DNA of 64,000 bases from Hirundichthys speculiger (lineage: Eukaryota; Chordata; Actinopteri; Beloniformes; Exocoetidae): the NCBI GenBank assembly GCA_018398805.1, contig JAGFBZ010000817.1, positions 1,320,001 to 1,384,000 of the forward strand, read 5' to 3'. Each line of letters begins with the position of its first letter. The stretch's first letter is position 1. A program made the translations under genes and the position numbers. The notes under the pieces were generated by a model. The model saw only the letters and a list, made by a program, of their open reading frames with translations. It did no database searches and was not told the origin of the DNA. This document shows positions 11,171 through 23,390 of the stretch, in pieces.

Positions 11171-12344
11171 CATGAGGATAAATGATTCTATTATCCCAGG
11201 TGCTTGTGTCCTGAATGCTCGTCCACAGCAAACAGAAATCTTTACCCTCCATTTCTTTGTATGTTTTTGATTTCTCAGGACAACAAATATCAACATGCAG
11301 CTGCTGTTCAAGCTGTTTTAAAGTCATTAAAAATTAAAAAGCCTATTTCTGAGCCAGTGAACAATTTTGAACCAGTTCTTTATTTCTCAAAGGTCAACCA
11401 CAGAAAAAGCACTGTTTCAGAGCTAGAACTCTTCTGGGCCAGAAGCAGCAACTGGTTTCATCAGATGGCAGGATTATCATGACTGACCACAACACTGTGC
11501 CAATATTAACTGCTGGTGCTTATGGATTAGGCTCCTGACTGGGTTTAAATCCTGGTTGTATGGGTGATCATGAATACCAGTCTGCATTTAGAAATGCAGG
11601 TCACTATGGCAAAAAAAACATTCATAAATGTCAGTTGTAGTTTAACATATGATGCTGGTTTTGAAGGAAACAAGATCAACACCATTATCTTTGTCCTTTG
11701 TGGATCAAGGTCCTCGACAGAAATTCAAAGTGCTCTAAAGAAAACTAAAGGGAGGTTCAAACCACACTGGAAGAGACGTAGTGATATACTGATGTTTCTC
11801 TGCGTATATGCAAAAGTTCATCGGTGAAACCTTCCAAATTTAAAACAACTTTGAACTCGCTCTAGCATCAACCAGTGCCTGGTTCAAGTTGGGTGAAAAG
11901 AGGTATGTGAGAATCTTAGGCCTCTGTAGTGAGGCTTTCCACCTGACTCCGTAAAACAACTCAACATCTCAAGTCAAAATGCCTTAAAGACACACTGTTC
12001 TTTCATGATATCACATTCTCTCACTTTTCATTTGCATTAAATCGGAAAGTTCTAGATGACACCACAGCCCTAATTAATTCCATGCAGCAGCTAATCTGGC
12101 CCGGCTAAGTACACGGAGGGAGCTTGGAGAATAATAAGCACAGGGTAAAAAGTCAACACTCGGTAAAACAGAGGTGACATTCTCTGCCTGTCACAAAGTT
12201 AGAGTCAAAGCTGCTCCGTTGCCGTCTGAAGGGGGCTAAAGCATAACATTAACCTTTGTGCTAATGGTTTCTGAGCCCTCAATGTTTGCTGCGATGATGT
12301 GAGAGTGTGAGTGTGTGTCATTTTATAAAGGAATAGCTGAGAAA
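11171..12344. other. spacer; possible conserved block
   Basis: The open frames at 11204-11482 and 11564-11827 lack motifs and are not called as genes. The segment 12040-12260 has balanced composition, no repeat identity and homeodomain-like TAATTAATTCC, so it may be conserved non-coding sequence. This cannot be decided without alignment. Confidence 0.3.
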
Positions 12345-13022
12345 GGAGATGCCACAATATGAAAAATTTGTACCGATACAGATAACCGATAATGTCCTGC
12401 TTCTCATGGCCGATACGATACCCGATAAGTTCTTATTTCTATATTTAATTTTTTTTTTCTATAATCTGCTTTTTGTGCAGGATGCAGTGATGAAAAACTG
12501 ATATTTTAGTAGCTCTGGCCAATCTATAACAGCATGTGGCTCTCCAAATGTTCATTCATTTTACCATGTCATATCACACTAATATTTGTGGTCATTTGTC
12601 CTAAATAACAGCACCAAAAGACACTCATAGGCCACTTACTATGTGAAATTAATAAATCTAATCCACTGATATATAAAATCATTAAACAATTAAAAAAGTT
12701 ATATCTTTTGTGTGAAAAATCTGCTGTGCAGATTTTGCCAACAGAAATGCTGTTTTTATCTTCTGCCACTGAAAAAAAAAATGACCACACTGGAGAAGAC
12801 ATGTTCAATTTAGTCTGGCAGAGATGAGGCCATGCTGGGGTCTTCCATGTAAGGCGTGAAAGAGAACATAATCAGCGTATCATGGCCTGTTTTGCCTGCT
12901 CGACCTGCAAACAATTCCCCCAAGTTTATTAATTTATAGGATCTTTTATTTATAAAATACACCTATCGGGCCGATAAAAAAATGACGTGATTTTTATTGG
13001 TAAGATAAATATTGCGCATCCA
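12345..13022. mobile_element. hAT-like non-autonomous element, boundaries approximate
   Basis: The left part has GATGCCACAATATGA followed by repeated ACCGATA and GATACGATACCCGATAAG. The right part has CTATCGGGCCGATAAA and ends GATAAATATTGCGCATCC, which is roughly the inverse of the left end. CGATA-rich subterminal sequence is typical of a widespread fish hAT group. No target duplication could be fixed, so the limits are estimates. No transposase frame is seen inside. Confidence 0.55.
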
Positions 13023-13613
13023 TAGATTTTTGTGTTTCATGCACATCAGGATGCATTTCCATCATAGTTACAACTGGAGATGATAATGCAAGATGGGCTT
13101 AAACAAAACAAATCAGCCATTTTCTGTTGCTAGACATAATAATAACCCAGACATATCTGATATCTCAATTAAGGTTTGCAAGACCAGAGTGATTTGAGTG
13201 CTTTTGGTGCTTTCTAGAGTAAATACAGTCCAGGAGGTGCACTGTTGTCTGGTTTCTCTTATCAACAGTGTAGATGGTGATACCCTCAGGCAGCAACATT
13301 TTCACAGGATTAACTGTGGAGGTTCTTGCACAATTACAAAACTGCTCTAAATTTTAGCATGTGCACAGACTACCAACTGTGTGTGTGTGCATGCTAGTCT
13401 TCATGGCTGTGTTGCTGTGAGAAGAAATATTTGCACATTGATCACTGATTTCACTTGGTTTTATCTTAAACACACCAGACATTATGCTATTTATAAGCAG
13501 TTATTTTCATTGGTTAGATTTAGCAGGGATGAAAACACAACAGTATTTACTTCACCATTTTAACTGCAATGCATGTAAATGTCTTTTCCTACCAAAAACC
13601 ACAAAAACCATTT

Positions 13614-13617
<4 letters not shown>

Positions 13618-13660
<43 letters not shown>
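13618..13660. repeat. (TA)n microsatellite
   Basis: About 21 perfect TA units. The flanking open frames with IYIYIY strings are artefacts. Confidence 0.97.
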
Positions 13661-13662
<2 letters not shown>

Positions 13663-14585
13663 CAACAACAACAAAAAAAGGAAAGGTGAACTCGAGAGCA
13701 ATCAGCAGTGTTACAAAAGTGAAGGAGCAGAGGAAAGAAAAGGCCAGACATCTCAACAAAGACAGAAGTGAAGAAGTTTGACTCTGTGAAAGGCTGAGGG
13801 AGAGCATTAGATGGTGAGAGGAAGACCCTGCTCTAGATTTGTGGAGGGGCTACGTGACCAGCCTGTACTGCCAAGGCGAGTATGGGCTTATCTCAGTGCA
13901 CACAAACGGCACCACTGGCAAAAGCACAGCTGTGAGTGCTGCTGCTGAGAGCATGACCAATAGCTCTTACACTCCCTCCCCCTCCTCATTTTTACAGCTA
14001 TTCTCATGAATGTTTCCTCATATAAGCAGCGCTCTCATCCAGATGCACCACCCACCTCCTACTTCAGATGGGTTTCAAAGTTGAGAGGTGCACTCCTGTT
14101 TTTTTTTTTTTGTTTTGTTTTATTGTTTTTTTTTTCCATTACAGTCCATCACTCGCTGTCTTCTTGACAATATTTCAGTATTTGTTTTAGGTTTAAGCCT
14201 CTTGTTCAAGAATATAAATGTATCTGTACCTAGCTACTAAAAAAAATGTTGCCCAACTTTCTCTCTTATCCATAAATGCTCTTCATATTTCTGTAAAATG
14301 AGTCTTTTCAGCCTGTTTCACAAACCACAAATCCTAACCAAAGATGCAATTCAAGCAAATGTAACAACAATAACAGGTTCCATCATTTTCTAGTTCACAA
14401 TACATTGTTCGTTATGTCCATATACATCCATAATCAGTTGACAAAATTTATTTTTCAGGACAAAGGGACATCAGACAGACTAAACACTGTCAGTTCAGCA
14501 AACTACAAGGTTTTGATGTCCATGTGGGTGGATTGGATATATTTCTTTTTCCCTGGAGGCACAAAATTAGGAATGTAGCAGATTA
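13661..14585. other. spacer, nothing recognised
   Basis: No gene or repeat family could be supported. A T-rich stretch with scattered G lies at about 14099-14136. Confidence 0.5.
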
Positions 14586-14809
14586 AGGGCCAATTCCAAT
14601 TCCTCCTTTAACCCTCAGTCTCAACTCTCCACCTTAACCCTCAATCTTTGGCCCTCAAACGTTAGTGTAAGGGCTATCTTGTGACCTAGTAATGGGACAC
14701 TCAGTGAGTGCAGTTACGTCTTCAGACTGAGGAGGGCAGCCTTACGCCAAAGCTACGTCCAGTCTGTCAAGAAAACGACAACGAAGAAGAAGTAGAAGAA
14801 TAGTAAGAT

Positions 14810-14894
<85 letters not shown>

Positions 14895-15240
14895 CATACA
14901 TACATACATAACGAAGACAATAATATGGTTTCGTAACATTTATATATATATATATATATATTTATCTTTATTAACTACGAAAATACTTACATTTGTAGCT
15001 CGCTTTTTTCGGCGCCATCCTTTTTTTGAAGATGTCTTGGTGAAAATACGCAATGTCTTCTGGGTAGCCCTTACTCCCAAGGGTGGTGCTGGATAATCTC
15101 AATATTGAGGGCGATACAGCCCTCAAACTTGTCCCTCAACTTGATGTTCTAAGAATCAGGACAGCACTTGCACTTTGAGGCGCGCATTTAGAGATCAAGG
15201 GTTGAGATTGAGGGTTAGGTGAGAAACTGGAATTTATCCT
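14586..15240. mobile_element. 655-bp terminal-inverted-repeat element, family unassigned
   Basis: The left end AGGGCCAATTCCAATTCC and the right end, read on the other strand as AGGATAAATTCCAGTTTC, are inverted copies. They stay similar for about 43 bases, both containing TAACCCTCA and TCTCAAC. The interior contains a phrase often seen in fish elements (AATGTCTTCTGGGTAGC) and two (TA)n tracts. A clean target duplication is not evident (TTA on the left, AAA on the right), so Harbinger is only one possibility. There is no transposase frame. Confidence 0.65.
14813..14890. repeat. (TA)n microsatellite inside the 14.6-kb element
   Basis: Nearly 80 bp of alternating TA with one phase slip near 14840, followed by (CATA)n at 14890-14910. 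A further (TA)n lies at 14940-14960. Confidence 0.95.
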
Positions 15241-18200
15241 AAATCATCTGGTCCCCATCACAATCTTTTCAAGATAGAAAGAATCTGCACTAATTAAATA
15301 TGTTGATCAAATATTCACAAAATATGACACAAAGAGTTTAATTATTAAATGAAAATTTAATTTAAAAAAAAGCAGAACTGGAGTAATTTGACTCCAGAAA
15401 TGTCTCACTCTGTACGAGCTAGTGGGACAACAGGAAGACTGATTTGGATAACAGACAGTAAACTTGATAAAAGCATTACCTGATTTTGATTGGCTTCATT
15501 TCCACCTTTTCACAAGCATGGATCAGCCCTGACACTGACCTTCAAGTCAGTTTCCGACCATGTGGCTTTCAAAGTTGGGAGATTGCCAGCCTATTCAGAT
15601 TACAAGACTTGCTGATTTGTTGTCGTCTTTAAGTAACTTTGTTGTTGGCATTATGAATGATAAGAAATATCTCCTGGAAAGATATTGAACATCCGATTGT
15701 CATCCCTGGCTCATATCCGAATGTGTAAACACTAGAGACCTGAGAGGGCTGAGTATTGTTTAAAAGTTTTTTAAAATTGATACCAAAATCAATGCCTTGT
15801 CTTTGATAGAGATTCCTGAACATTTTTTTTTTTCATACATTAATGGAAGATAAGTTCTATAATGTGATTTAACTTGAGTTATGTTTAAGCCTCAAAAGGC
15901 ATCATTAGTTTTAACTAATTTAAGTTTTCAATCTAATCATTTAAGTGATTAGTGTACCTTTGTCAAATCTTTCTACCCGTTAAACCAGTCTAGGTTTTTC
16001 CAACTTTAGTTAATGAAAAAGTTCAGTTAAACCCATAAATTAAGAAGTCTCAGTCTGAGTTTCGTCTCTGACTCTCACAATCAAAAGAAACGGAGAAACT
16101 CAGTTTAGCATTTTCACTGTGGTACATTCCAGCTGCTGAATCAGATAGCCAGCTAGTAACAAACCAGATATATACGGGATTAAAACCTCCAGAAAGCAGA
16201 TGACAGCAGTCCAAGGAAGCAACAATTCACTTCCATCCAGAGTAAATCCACCACCATGATGACATGCAGAGTGAACAATGCGCTGGGACAGCTTGGGACA
16301 GACCCTCTTCACTATATACTGTACTGGAGCTAGTAGTCGGGCCTCCACAGGGTTGTTTGAAATTGGCTCTGCCTTGCAATATCAGGACAGGAAGAGTTAA
16401 GTGGTGTGACTGTGGTGCTTCACTGTGAGCAGTGGTGCTGGTGCCGCTACAAAATTTAGACATTAATATTAAATTTTTTTTGATACGCAGTGGTACTTTG
16501 AAACATACCATTCAATCAGTACCAGAGTGGTACTGATTTTCCTTACTTTAAAATTACACAATGCTGGATACAACATATCAGGATGTAAGTATTATAAAAA
16601 CTCAATATTAACAACACCTGAGACATCAAATACAGAGAGGGTGCAGCAACTGGTTATTATCGTCAGCTTCCTCCTGCCATACCGCTGCTGATATCTACCA
16701 GAAAAGTTTTTAAATGTACTGCAGCTACGAGTCTGCATTGAAACAAAAATCCGCCATAAAGGGAGCAATAGTACGGCAATTTAGCACCCAGCCTGACACT
16801 ATGGAGTAGCTGCAAATGGAACTGCGGCTGCTCCCTTTAAACTGCACATCAAGCATGGCTAGGTGGTCTGTCCCCTCAACCCTGCAGCAGAAATCCAATG
16901 AATAACTAACAGGGGGATAATCAGGCAGTGGCAGCAGGGTCCACTGATCTCAGGGCATCAGGGTTCACCAACACGCACCGTTCTTGCTCGTTTATTAGCA
17001 TTTCCTGTGTCAGCTGTTGTAGGTGAACAACAATGCTGCGTTAGCAGAGGAATGCCTCCGTTTCTGCCTGCAAGCCACACATACGCACACACACACACAC
17101 ACATTCAGGCAGCATGGCAGCACCTCTATATGGTTTGCCATGTTGAGGAAAATATTTGTGATGGATTCCTGATAAAATAGGACTGACTGATTAGTTTCTA
17201 GTATGCAAGTCTGATGCTGCTCCTTCCATAAATCTTTGATAAACAATAAATGTTTTACAAGGATCATAACGTGACAAAAAAAAAAAAAAAAAAAAAAACA
17301 TCTCCCCATGACAGCAGCCGAGGTTCGTACCACAGTTAGCAGCAATCTGTTGGTCCTGTCTGTCTGTCCTTGAGACAGATTATCCATTTCCCTGTACCCC
17401 CAGGATAGACACACAGGAAATACATTAAAGGATAACAAGGAAGGGAGTGTGAAGATGGAAACAGTGGAAACAAAGGTGAGGAGAGAGCAGAGGAAAACCT
17501 AGACAACAAAATGGTAGAATAGGATGAAAGAAATGAATCAAGAAACCATTTGCTGCAGTGACAAGTCGCGAAGGCTCTTCCTTGCCACCCACACTAAAAT
17601 GTTTGCAGAAGGGACAGTGGCACATCTCCTGCCTGCCAGTGCTTCCCCAGCATAGCCATAATCTGTCTTAATGTAGTTAGCGTTAGACTGAGAACAAAGA
17701 ACTGTGTGCTTTATATAGGCACAAGAGCGAGACTCAGCCCTGGGAAATAAAGGAAATAATTCTCCTAGAATAAGAGCACATTGTGATCAAACAGCTGTCT
17801 AATGCTCTCGTCATGGGCATTAACATTTCTGTCATATTAAACAAGTCTGCAGCAACGGATACCTTTAGCTCATGTCCGTTTTGGATACTTTCTTTGATTC
17901 CTGTTCTTTCAGTTCCCATCTTCTCTTTTTTTTATCATCATGCTTTCCTTTTTTACCCTTTCCTTCATTTTCCATAATTTAACATCTCTTAATTTCCTTT
18001 CCTTATTTTTTCTCCTTCTTTGCCCAGCTTACTGTCCTTTCATCCATCTCATCCTCATTCTCTTTTTCACAGTTTTAACTCCAATACATCATAAATATGG
18101 ATCAGTTTTTTTGATTTTCCCAAACACTCTTCTAAAGTGTATCATTTTCTAAGATTGACTCATGAAAGGGGACACTGACAGTGTAAATATTGCCTTGTCC

Positions 18201-19354
18201 ACTCTCCTCATCGCATCGCTGCTATTACCATGAGAAAAGACTCATTCTGAGTCAAAGGACACAGCTATGACTGAGGCGCTTCTAATGGAAGATCAGCATC
18301 AATCGTCATCCCCGGTTGGAGGCTCATTGGTCGCGTTATTAAAATGTCTTCTGTGAATGTGCTGTGTCTCTAATGACAGGTCTGTCTGAGGCTTGGAAGA
18401 TGAGCACAGCAAGCTGCCTGCCACATTATTACAATCCCATTAGAATAAATGAGCATGATTGGCCCCGTAGGAGCAGCCTGCTTTGGGTTTGACTGTATAA
18501 AAATGCCACGGGTCTACACTTAGAGCATCCCATCAAGATATGAACTTGGGAAACGAGGAAGTCACTAATCAATGTCTCATTATGTGATCCAACTGTGTTA
18601 GCAAATGCCAGATACATTATTTCTGCAGTCATGTTGTGAAAACTCAGGCCTTGACATGATTGGTTTATCTAGGACAATGCTCGGCAGCACAAATGATTAA
18701 CTTCTATGACTCACGCTTTCAAGGCATGTACGATTTGTTATGTTGTAGTTAAAAGCCATAAAAGCACAATAAGGCACAGTTGCATTTTCATTTAACGGCT
18801 GAATGACTGCGACTTCTAAACCTCCACTTTAGAAAAGAATAAAAAAAATAGTTCATGGTTGTCACTGAAAGGCTAATGGATGATAAGATCTTGCTGAAAT
18901 ATAAAAAGTCTGTCCACCTGTCCTGCAGGGCTTTTATCCCACAATTTCCTGTATTGATCTGAGCTGATACAAATGACTGCATATCAATCCATTCCCTGGT
19001 CGAAGCCTAGCTGGCTGCACAGTCAATGCATGAGCCCTTTAAAAGCTCACTCTCTTGCAACACCAACACACCGGTCACCTAACTCCTGCTTATTCACTGA
19101 CACACTGATTCCAGTGTGACACAAGGCACTGGCAGCCCACCCCGACAGTGGCCTGTTCAAAGCTGCAACCTCCTGCACTAATCTTATGTGATCAATCGCT
19201 GATTGGATGCTCAAGGACATGCAGTGAAATTAAAATTTCACATGAACTCTAATAATAGAGCTGCCTGGAAAAAGAGTTGATGGATGAGATAGAAGATAGC
19301 AATTTGATAATTTAGGGTGGTTTTAGTGGCACTTATTAACTAGCAATCAGAGAG
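15241..19354. other. long spacer with candidate conserved block
   Basis: No exon or transposon is recognised across about 4 kb. Simple repeats include (CA)n at 17086-17103, a 23-base A run at 17276-17298 and a pyrimidine-rich zone at 17920-18150. The stretch 18180-18640 and, less clearly, 19190-19330 have even composition, no repeat identity and many plausible factor sites (for example GGTCGCGTTATTAAAATG and ATTAGAATAAATGAGCATG). They are the best conserved non-coding candidates in the window. Confidence 0.35.
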
Positions 19355-19480
19355 GAAACGAGGCAGAGCGAGCGGGGAAAGACGCGCAGAAAAAGGCTGC
19401 AGGCTGGGACTCAAAGCTGGGCTGCATTAGAACTGAGGCCTCCATACATGAGGTGCCTGCTCAGCCAGATGGGCTAGCAT
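19355..19480 (-). mobile_element. tRNA-type SINE fragment (same family as 40.6 and 54.3 kb)
   Basis: Read on the minus strand this contains a B-box-like GCTTTGAGTCCC followed by CTGCAGCC and CTTTCCCC. That order matches the copies at 40556-40700 (minus) and 54277-54450 (plus). The internal polymerase III promoter layout suggests a tRNA-derived SINE. The copy is diverged and lacks a clear tail. Confidence 0.55.
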
Positions 19481-20539
19481 AACTGAGAAACTTTTAAGAA
19501 ATTCATTCAAAAATTTAGTGGGATCAAGTCATTTTCATCCAACAGACTTACAAGTAAAAGTCATTTAAATATGTTGGGCTTTGGCATGTCAAATACCCAA
19601 TTTCAGTTTCCCCATCTTCATTTCAACCAAAGATTAACTTCAAATGATGCTACATTCACAGTACCTCTTGATTGTTAAGTCCAAGCTCTTTTGCGCTGGC
19701 TTTTTTGGATCGTTGCCATTATGAGTGAACCTAAAAGTAATACTGTTTTGACACTTGGCCAAATGTTTTATGGTCCTACTTGGAAGTCTACTTGTAGGGT
19801 TTTACTTTGGAATTAGCAAATTTAGACTGGAGAAAGAAACAAAAAACAAAAAACAAAACAAAACAAAATGGGAGTAGGTACAGTTCCCAGACTCTGTCAT
19901 GTTATCAATACACCTGCAGTACATAAACCTATCTAACCATGCACTTTACCTCTGGCAACTAGCAAAATACCTGCAGGTGTTCTGCATTTATTGAAATAAA
20001 AAAATAAAATAAAATGCACTCTAACAGATTTTGCAAAACTTGGATTACATACTTAAACTGCAGATGAGTAAGAAGAACAAGATTTATTTTATGAATGCTT
20101 GTTGTAGAGCTACACACCAGCTCAGACGGTCGGGTTTTGTTCTGGTGGATTGAGGGGCCAACTTAATTATCCTGTACCAGTTACTAGGGGACTATGATGG
20201 CCGTTAGTTTGTAGATTAACATACACTGCGTGTGAATAACACACTGATGATCCATTCTGGGAGGAGTCAAGACAGCTTTGCACCACTCAGATAAAAAAAA
20301 AAGAGTCAACAGACTCTCAGGAATGGATTTTGAGCAGAGCCATAGTCATAGAGTTGAGAATAACCATCGAGATCCACCTCATTTTCACCTGGCAGTAGAC
20401 AGTTTGGATTAAGGAAAGCACCGCTGCCGGTTTGTCACCTTTTCCCATACTTATTCTTTTTTTTTTCGATGTAGGCAGGGAGACCTTGGCTGCATCTCAG
20501 CAGAACATTACTGCCACTGGAATGTACGTTACACAGTTA
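19481..20539. other. spacer, nothing recognised
   Basis: A-rich simple stretches occur near 19838-19868 and 20000-20015. No exon, RNA gene or repeat family was identified. Confidence 0.5.
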
Positions 20540-20706
20540 AATATTAACATTAAATACCTCGAGGTGCTCAAGGTTTCTTTTAAAGGGGAGATTTTTACTT
20601 GCCACCATTTCTTTATCTAATATTTGCTCGGGGGTCGTGCTTTGGTTCTCTGTAAAGCACCTAGACATTTGTATTTTAATAGAAGCTATACAAATAAAAT
20701 TGAATT
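20540..20706 (+). mobile_element. L2-type LINE/SINE 3' tail
   Basis: The sequence passes through AAGGTTTCTTTTAAAGGGGA, CTTGCCACCATT, GCTCGGGGGTCG, GGTTCTCTGTAAAGCACC and ends CTATACAAATAAAATTGAATT. This is a very common teleost 3'-terminal module of L2-type retroposons, ending in a short tandem tail. The body is missing or too diverged to see. The tail at 23277-23390 is related and lies in opposite orientation. Confidence 0.75.
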
Positions 20707-21892
20707 ATTTCAACAGTGTGCAAAATTTATCCAATAACACATAAGCAGTTTGGTTAAAATAAACTGAAATGTCTGTAGTATGTTTTGGTCAATACAACAG
20801 GCCCATTTTTTAATCATCAGCTGGAGTCAACCACTCAGCTTCACTCCATTCCTTTCTGATGCTAGGTTTGACATTTTTGAAATTGTTACAACTTTATACG
20901 ACACACTTCCAAGGAACAGAAAATCACCATGATGTGACAGGAAGCAGAGACAAAGATGGGGAGCTGAAAAATTCTACTCTTATCTGGGTGTGTGATGTCA
21001 CAGTACGACACAAATTTGAACAGCTCTCTGAAAGACATCTTCTGAGACTTGGGCAATCCCAAACACAGAGATATGACAACATTATGTCAGAAGTTGCTTT
21101 GGTCGTCCCATCAGACAGTCAAATACCTGCTCTCAACTACATACATCTTTATTCAATATCACCTTTTCTAGTAGGTCATAATTAATGGCAGGACTCTTTG
21201 TATTGCATTTAGATTCCTAAAATTTGAGGGTCCAACTTCCGGCAACAGCAAACTTAATAAGTTTGGGGGAAAAAACGTTGGTAATGCATGCATCTAAAAC
21301 GATATTAAAGTTTGAGTAAAGAGTTAAGAGGAAATGTGAAATCAGAGTATGGCAAATCATCTTTGGCAGGACTATGTAGGTTCCCTCCTCCTTGACTCGA
21401 GACACTTACCAACTGAATCACATCAGTGAAACACAGATTCATTGCACTCATCAGTTCAGAATTAGTTTAGCTCAAAACTCATTTCATCATCTCTGAGAAC
21501 TCAATTGCCCAAAGTGTACTTAACTCTCAGAATAGCAGCCGACCCAGAAACAGACCCACAGCAGACAGTAACACCCACACTACCACCGGAGCTGCCAAAA
21601 TGAGAAGTCATCACTGGAGTCAATCTCATCTGGGCCACGCAATTAGAATTTGGAGGCAGGAAATGAATCAAAGTTTGAGAAATGAATAGTGCCAACTGTA
21701 GATGTGATGTGGTAAATATTAGTTGTTTTACCAATCTATATTTACAGAATAAAAACAAGCTTGGTAATTGTAGTAACAGCTGGATCATGTAATAAATGGC
21801 TACCAAAGTTGAGTAAAATCCACATGATAAAATGAAAAAGGATATATATTAGATTCTCAGTAAGCAGATTATCCCAGCCTCGTGTCATTTAC
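20707..21892. other. spacer; probable intron downstream of the 21.9-kb exon
   Basis: No further exon could be recognised on the minus strand below the donor site at 21892-21891. Short open frames at 20859-21185 and 21501-21806 show no motif. Confidence 0.4.
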
Positions 21893-22089
21893 CTATGGTG
21901 TAGCCTCTCTTCAGCTCGCCACATCGAGGATTTCGGAGCTGGGAGTTGGTAGTGTTGTTTTCCTGCACCACAGGCCCAGCGGTTGTCTTGGCAACAGGTG
22001 ATGCAGCCTTGTTGCGGGGCGAGGCTGGCACCAGAGTCGGCGAGAAACCTTGGCTGCCAATATCCACCGACTGAGACTTCTGCTTCAGC
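21893..22089 (-). CDS. candidate internal coding exon, protein unknown
   Basis: On the minus strand a pyrimidine-rich run ending CTCCGCTGCAG precedes an open 197-nt segment, which is followed by a good donor, ATAG|GTAAATG. The segment encodes 65 full codons, beginning LKQKSQSVDIGSQGF and ending CGELKRGYTIG, rich in Ser, Pro, Ala, Thr and Asn. That looks like a disordered linker of a cytoplasmic protein. Codons are GC-richer than the surroundings and often end in G or C. It starts with the last base of a split codon and ends with the first base of one. The neighbouring candidate exon at 29523-29682 on the same strand ends with two bases, which is the matching phase. I do not recognise the protein. 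Chance remains possible, but this is the most convincing exon in the window. Confidence 0.5.
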
Positions 22090-22582
22090 CTGCAGCGGAG
22101 CAAAGAAAGCAGCGAGAAAAGAGCCGTCATCATCCATGATTATATACGTATATGAATGAAAACTGCAGTGTGCACCCATGTTATACCGAGAGAAACCATT
22201 GTGTGATGTTCACTGTCCAAGGACATGTGGAATCACAACACATTTGCTTTTGAGTTTATAGGTGTCAATGTGCCGAGTCACAGAAATGTAATTATGCAAC
22301 AATTTCTTAGCAGCAAGGGAGTTTAGAGACAGAATCAATAGGTTAATCACACCCTTGTTTAGGGTGAATTTATTAGCATCTCTGCTCAGTGCAGAGCTGT
22401 CTACTGAACAGAGGGATTAAATGGCAGGATATGGGAGGAGAACAGCAGGGGTCAGAAGCTAAGATTTTGCTAGAATGAAGAAAGGTTGGAGCAAAGACGA
22501 AGGACACCTCATGTTTCAAAAGCTTGTGGAACCAGTTAGCAGCAGCACTTTTAAGTAATAATAATAAATGACCTTATTCTCA

Positions 22583-22850
22583 CATCATCGTGGACTTTGA
22601 CTGGGCAATAACAACATCTTGATTCTTCTCTCTTTAAGCCATTTTGCTGTAGGTTTGGCTGATGCGGTCAGGATCGTTGTCCTGCTGTGTGACACCATTA
22701 AAGACAAGCTTTAGCTGTCAAGCCGGTGACTCTGCCACGCGTTGGCATATCGAAAAGTTCACAACCAACTCAATAATAGCAAGTCTAGCCATGTCCTGTG
22801 GCTGCAGAATCATTATCTCTCCATCTCTGTGTTCAACAGTTGTTAGGAAA
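22583..22850 (-). pseudogene. Tc1/mariner-like fragment, transposase-derived
   Basis: The plus strand carries the phrases GACTTTGACTGGGC, CATCTTGATTCTTC, CAAGCTTTAGCTGTCA and TCCTGTGGCTGCAGAATCA in the order seen in a common fish Tc1-like element lying on the minus strand. The copy is heavily decayed and has no intact catalytic motif. The fragment at 47157-47400 has the overlapping phrase with TTTGACTGGGCCATTGC and appears to be the C-terminal side of the same family. Confidence 0.6.
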
Positions 22851-22950
22851 CATTCCAAATCATATTCTACATTTTTTTCTTCGCCAGGCTGCAGTGCAGA
22901 ATTTACCTTCTGTAACCTCTGACAGCCAAATTCATGGAGTTCAGTAATAT

Positions 22951-23187
22951 ATGCCATCTCTACAATGCTCACTTTTTTTTTCAAGCAATCCACAGGTAGA
23001 GAGTCAGACTGGTGCCCCAGGATACTAACAACTTTGCCAGCTCAGAAGCAATCTTTAGTGTTGTAGCCACAGACTCTCTTAAAGGAGATATACGCCCTTT
23101 TTCTAAAAAAAAAAAAAAAAAAAAAAGTTGCCAATTTTGTGATGCTCAAATGAAAGGTGGAGGTGGAGTTAACATCTCAGCTTCACC
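22951..23187. repeat. ~235-bp dispersed repeat, copy 2
   Basis: This nearly identical partner of 2795-3027 differs by a longer T tract, GATAT for GAGTT near the middle, a small substitution before the A tract, and CAG for CAA near the right end. Here the right side continues into CCTCCTTTCTTCTGCAG rather than a microsatellite. The left side continues into sequence not found beside copy 1. The minus strand has a 92-codon open frame spanning the left edge, but no motif is recognised in it. Confidence 0.85.
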
Positions 23188-23276
23188 TCCTTTCTTCTGC
23201 AGACTGTGCCATCTCTGGAACCTTCAAGAGTTTTGTTCTACCAAATTCAGAAGTAAAGCAACCGCAAACAGATGTT

Positions 23277-23390
23277 AAATTCAATTCAACTTTATTTGTA
23301 TAGAGTCTATTACAATACAAATTGTCTAGACATTTTTCAGAGACCCAGAGCATGAAGCCATAACCAAAAATGAATGGTAAGGAGAAAGTG
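23277..23390 (-). mobile_element. L2-type LINE/SINE 3' tail, inverted
   Basis: On the minus strand this reads GGGTCTCTGAAAAATGTC, GACAATTTGTATTGTAATAG and ends CTATACAAATAAAGTTGAAT, a variant of the tail at 20540-20706. Only the 3' end of the parent element is present. Confidence 0.7.

Noticed and set aside
17010..17438. 142-codon minus-strand frame
   Set aside because: It runs through an A homopolymer (poly-Phe) and a (CA)n repeat (Cys-Val string), so openness is compositional.
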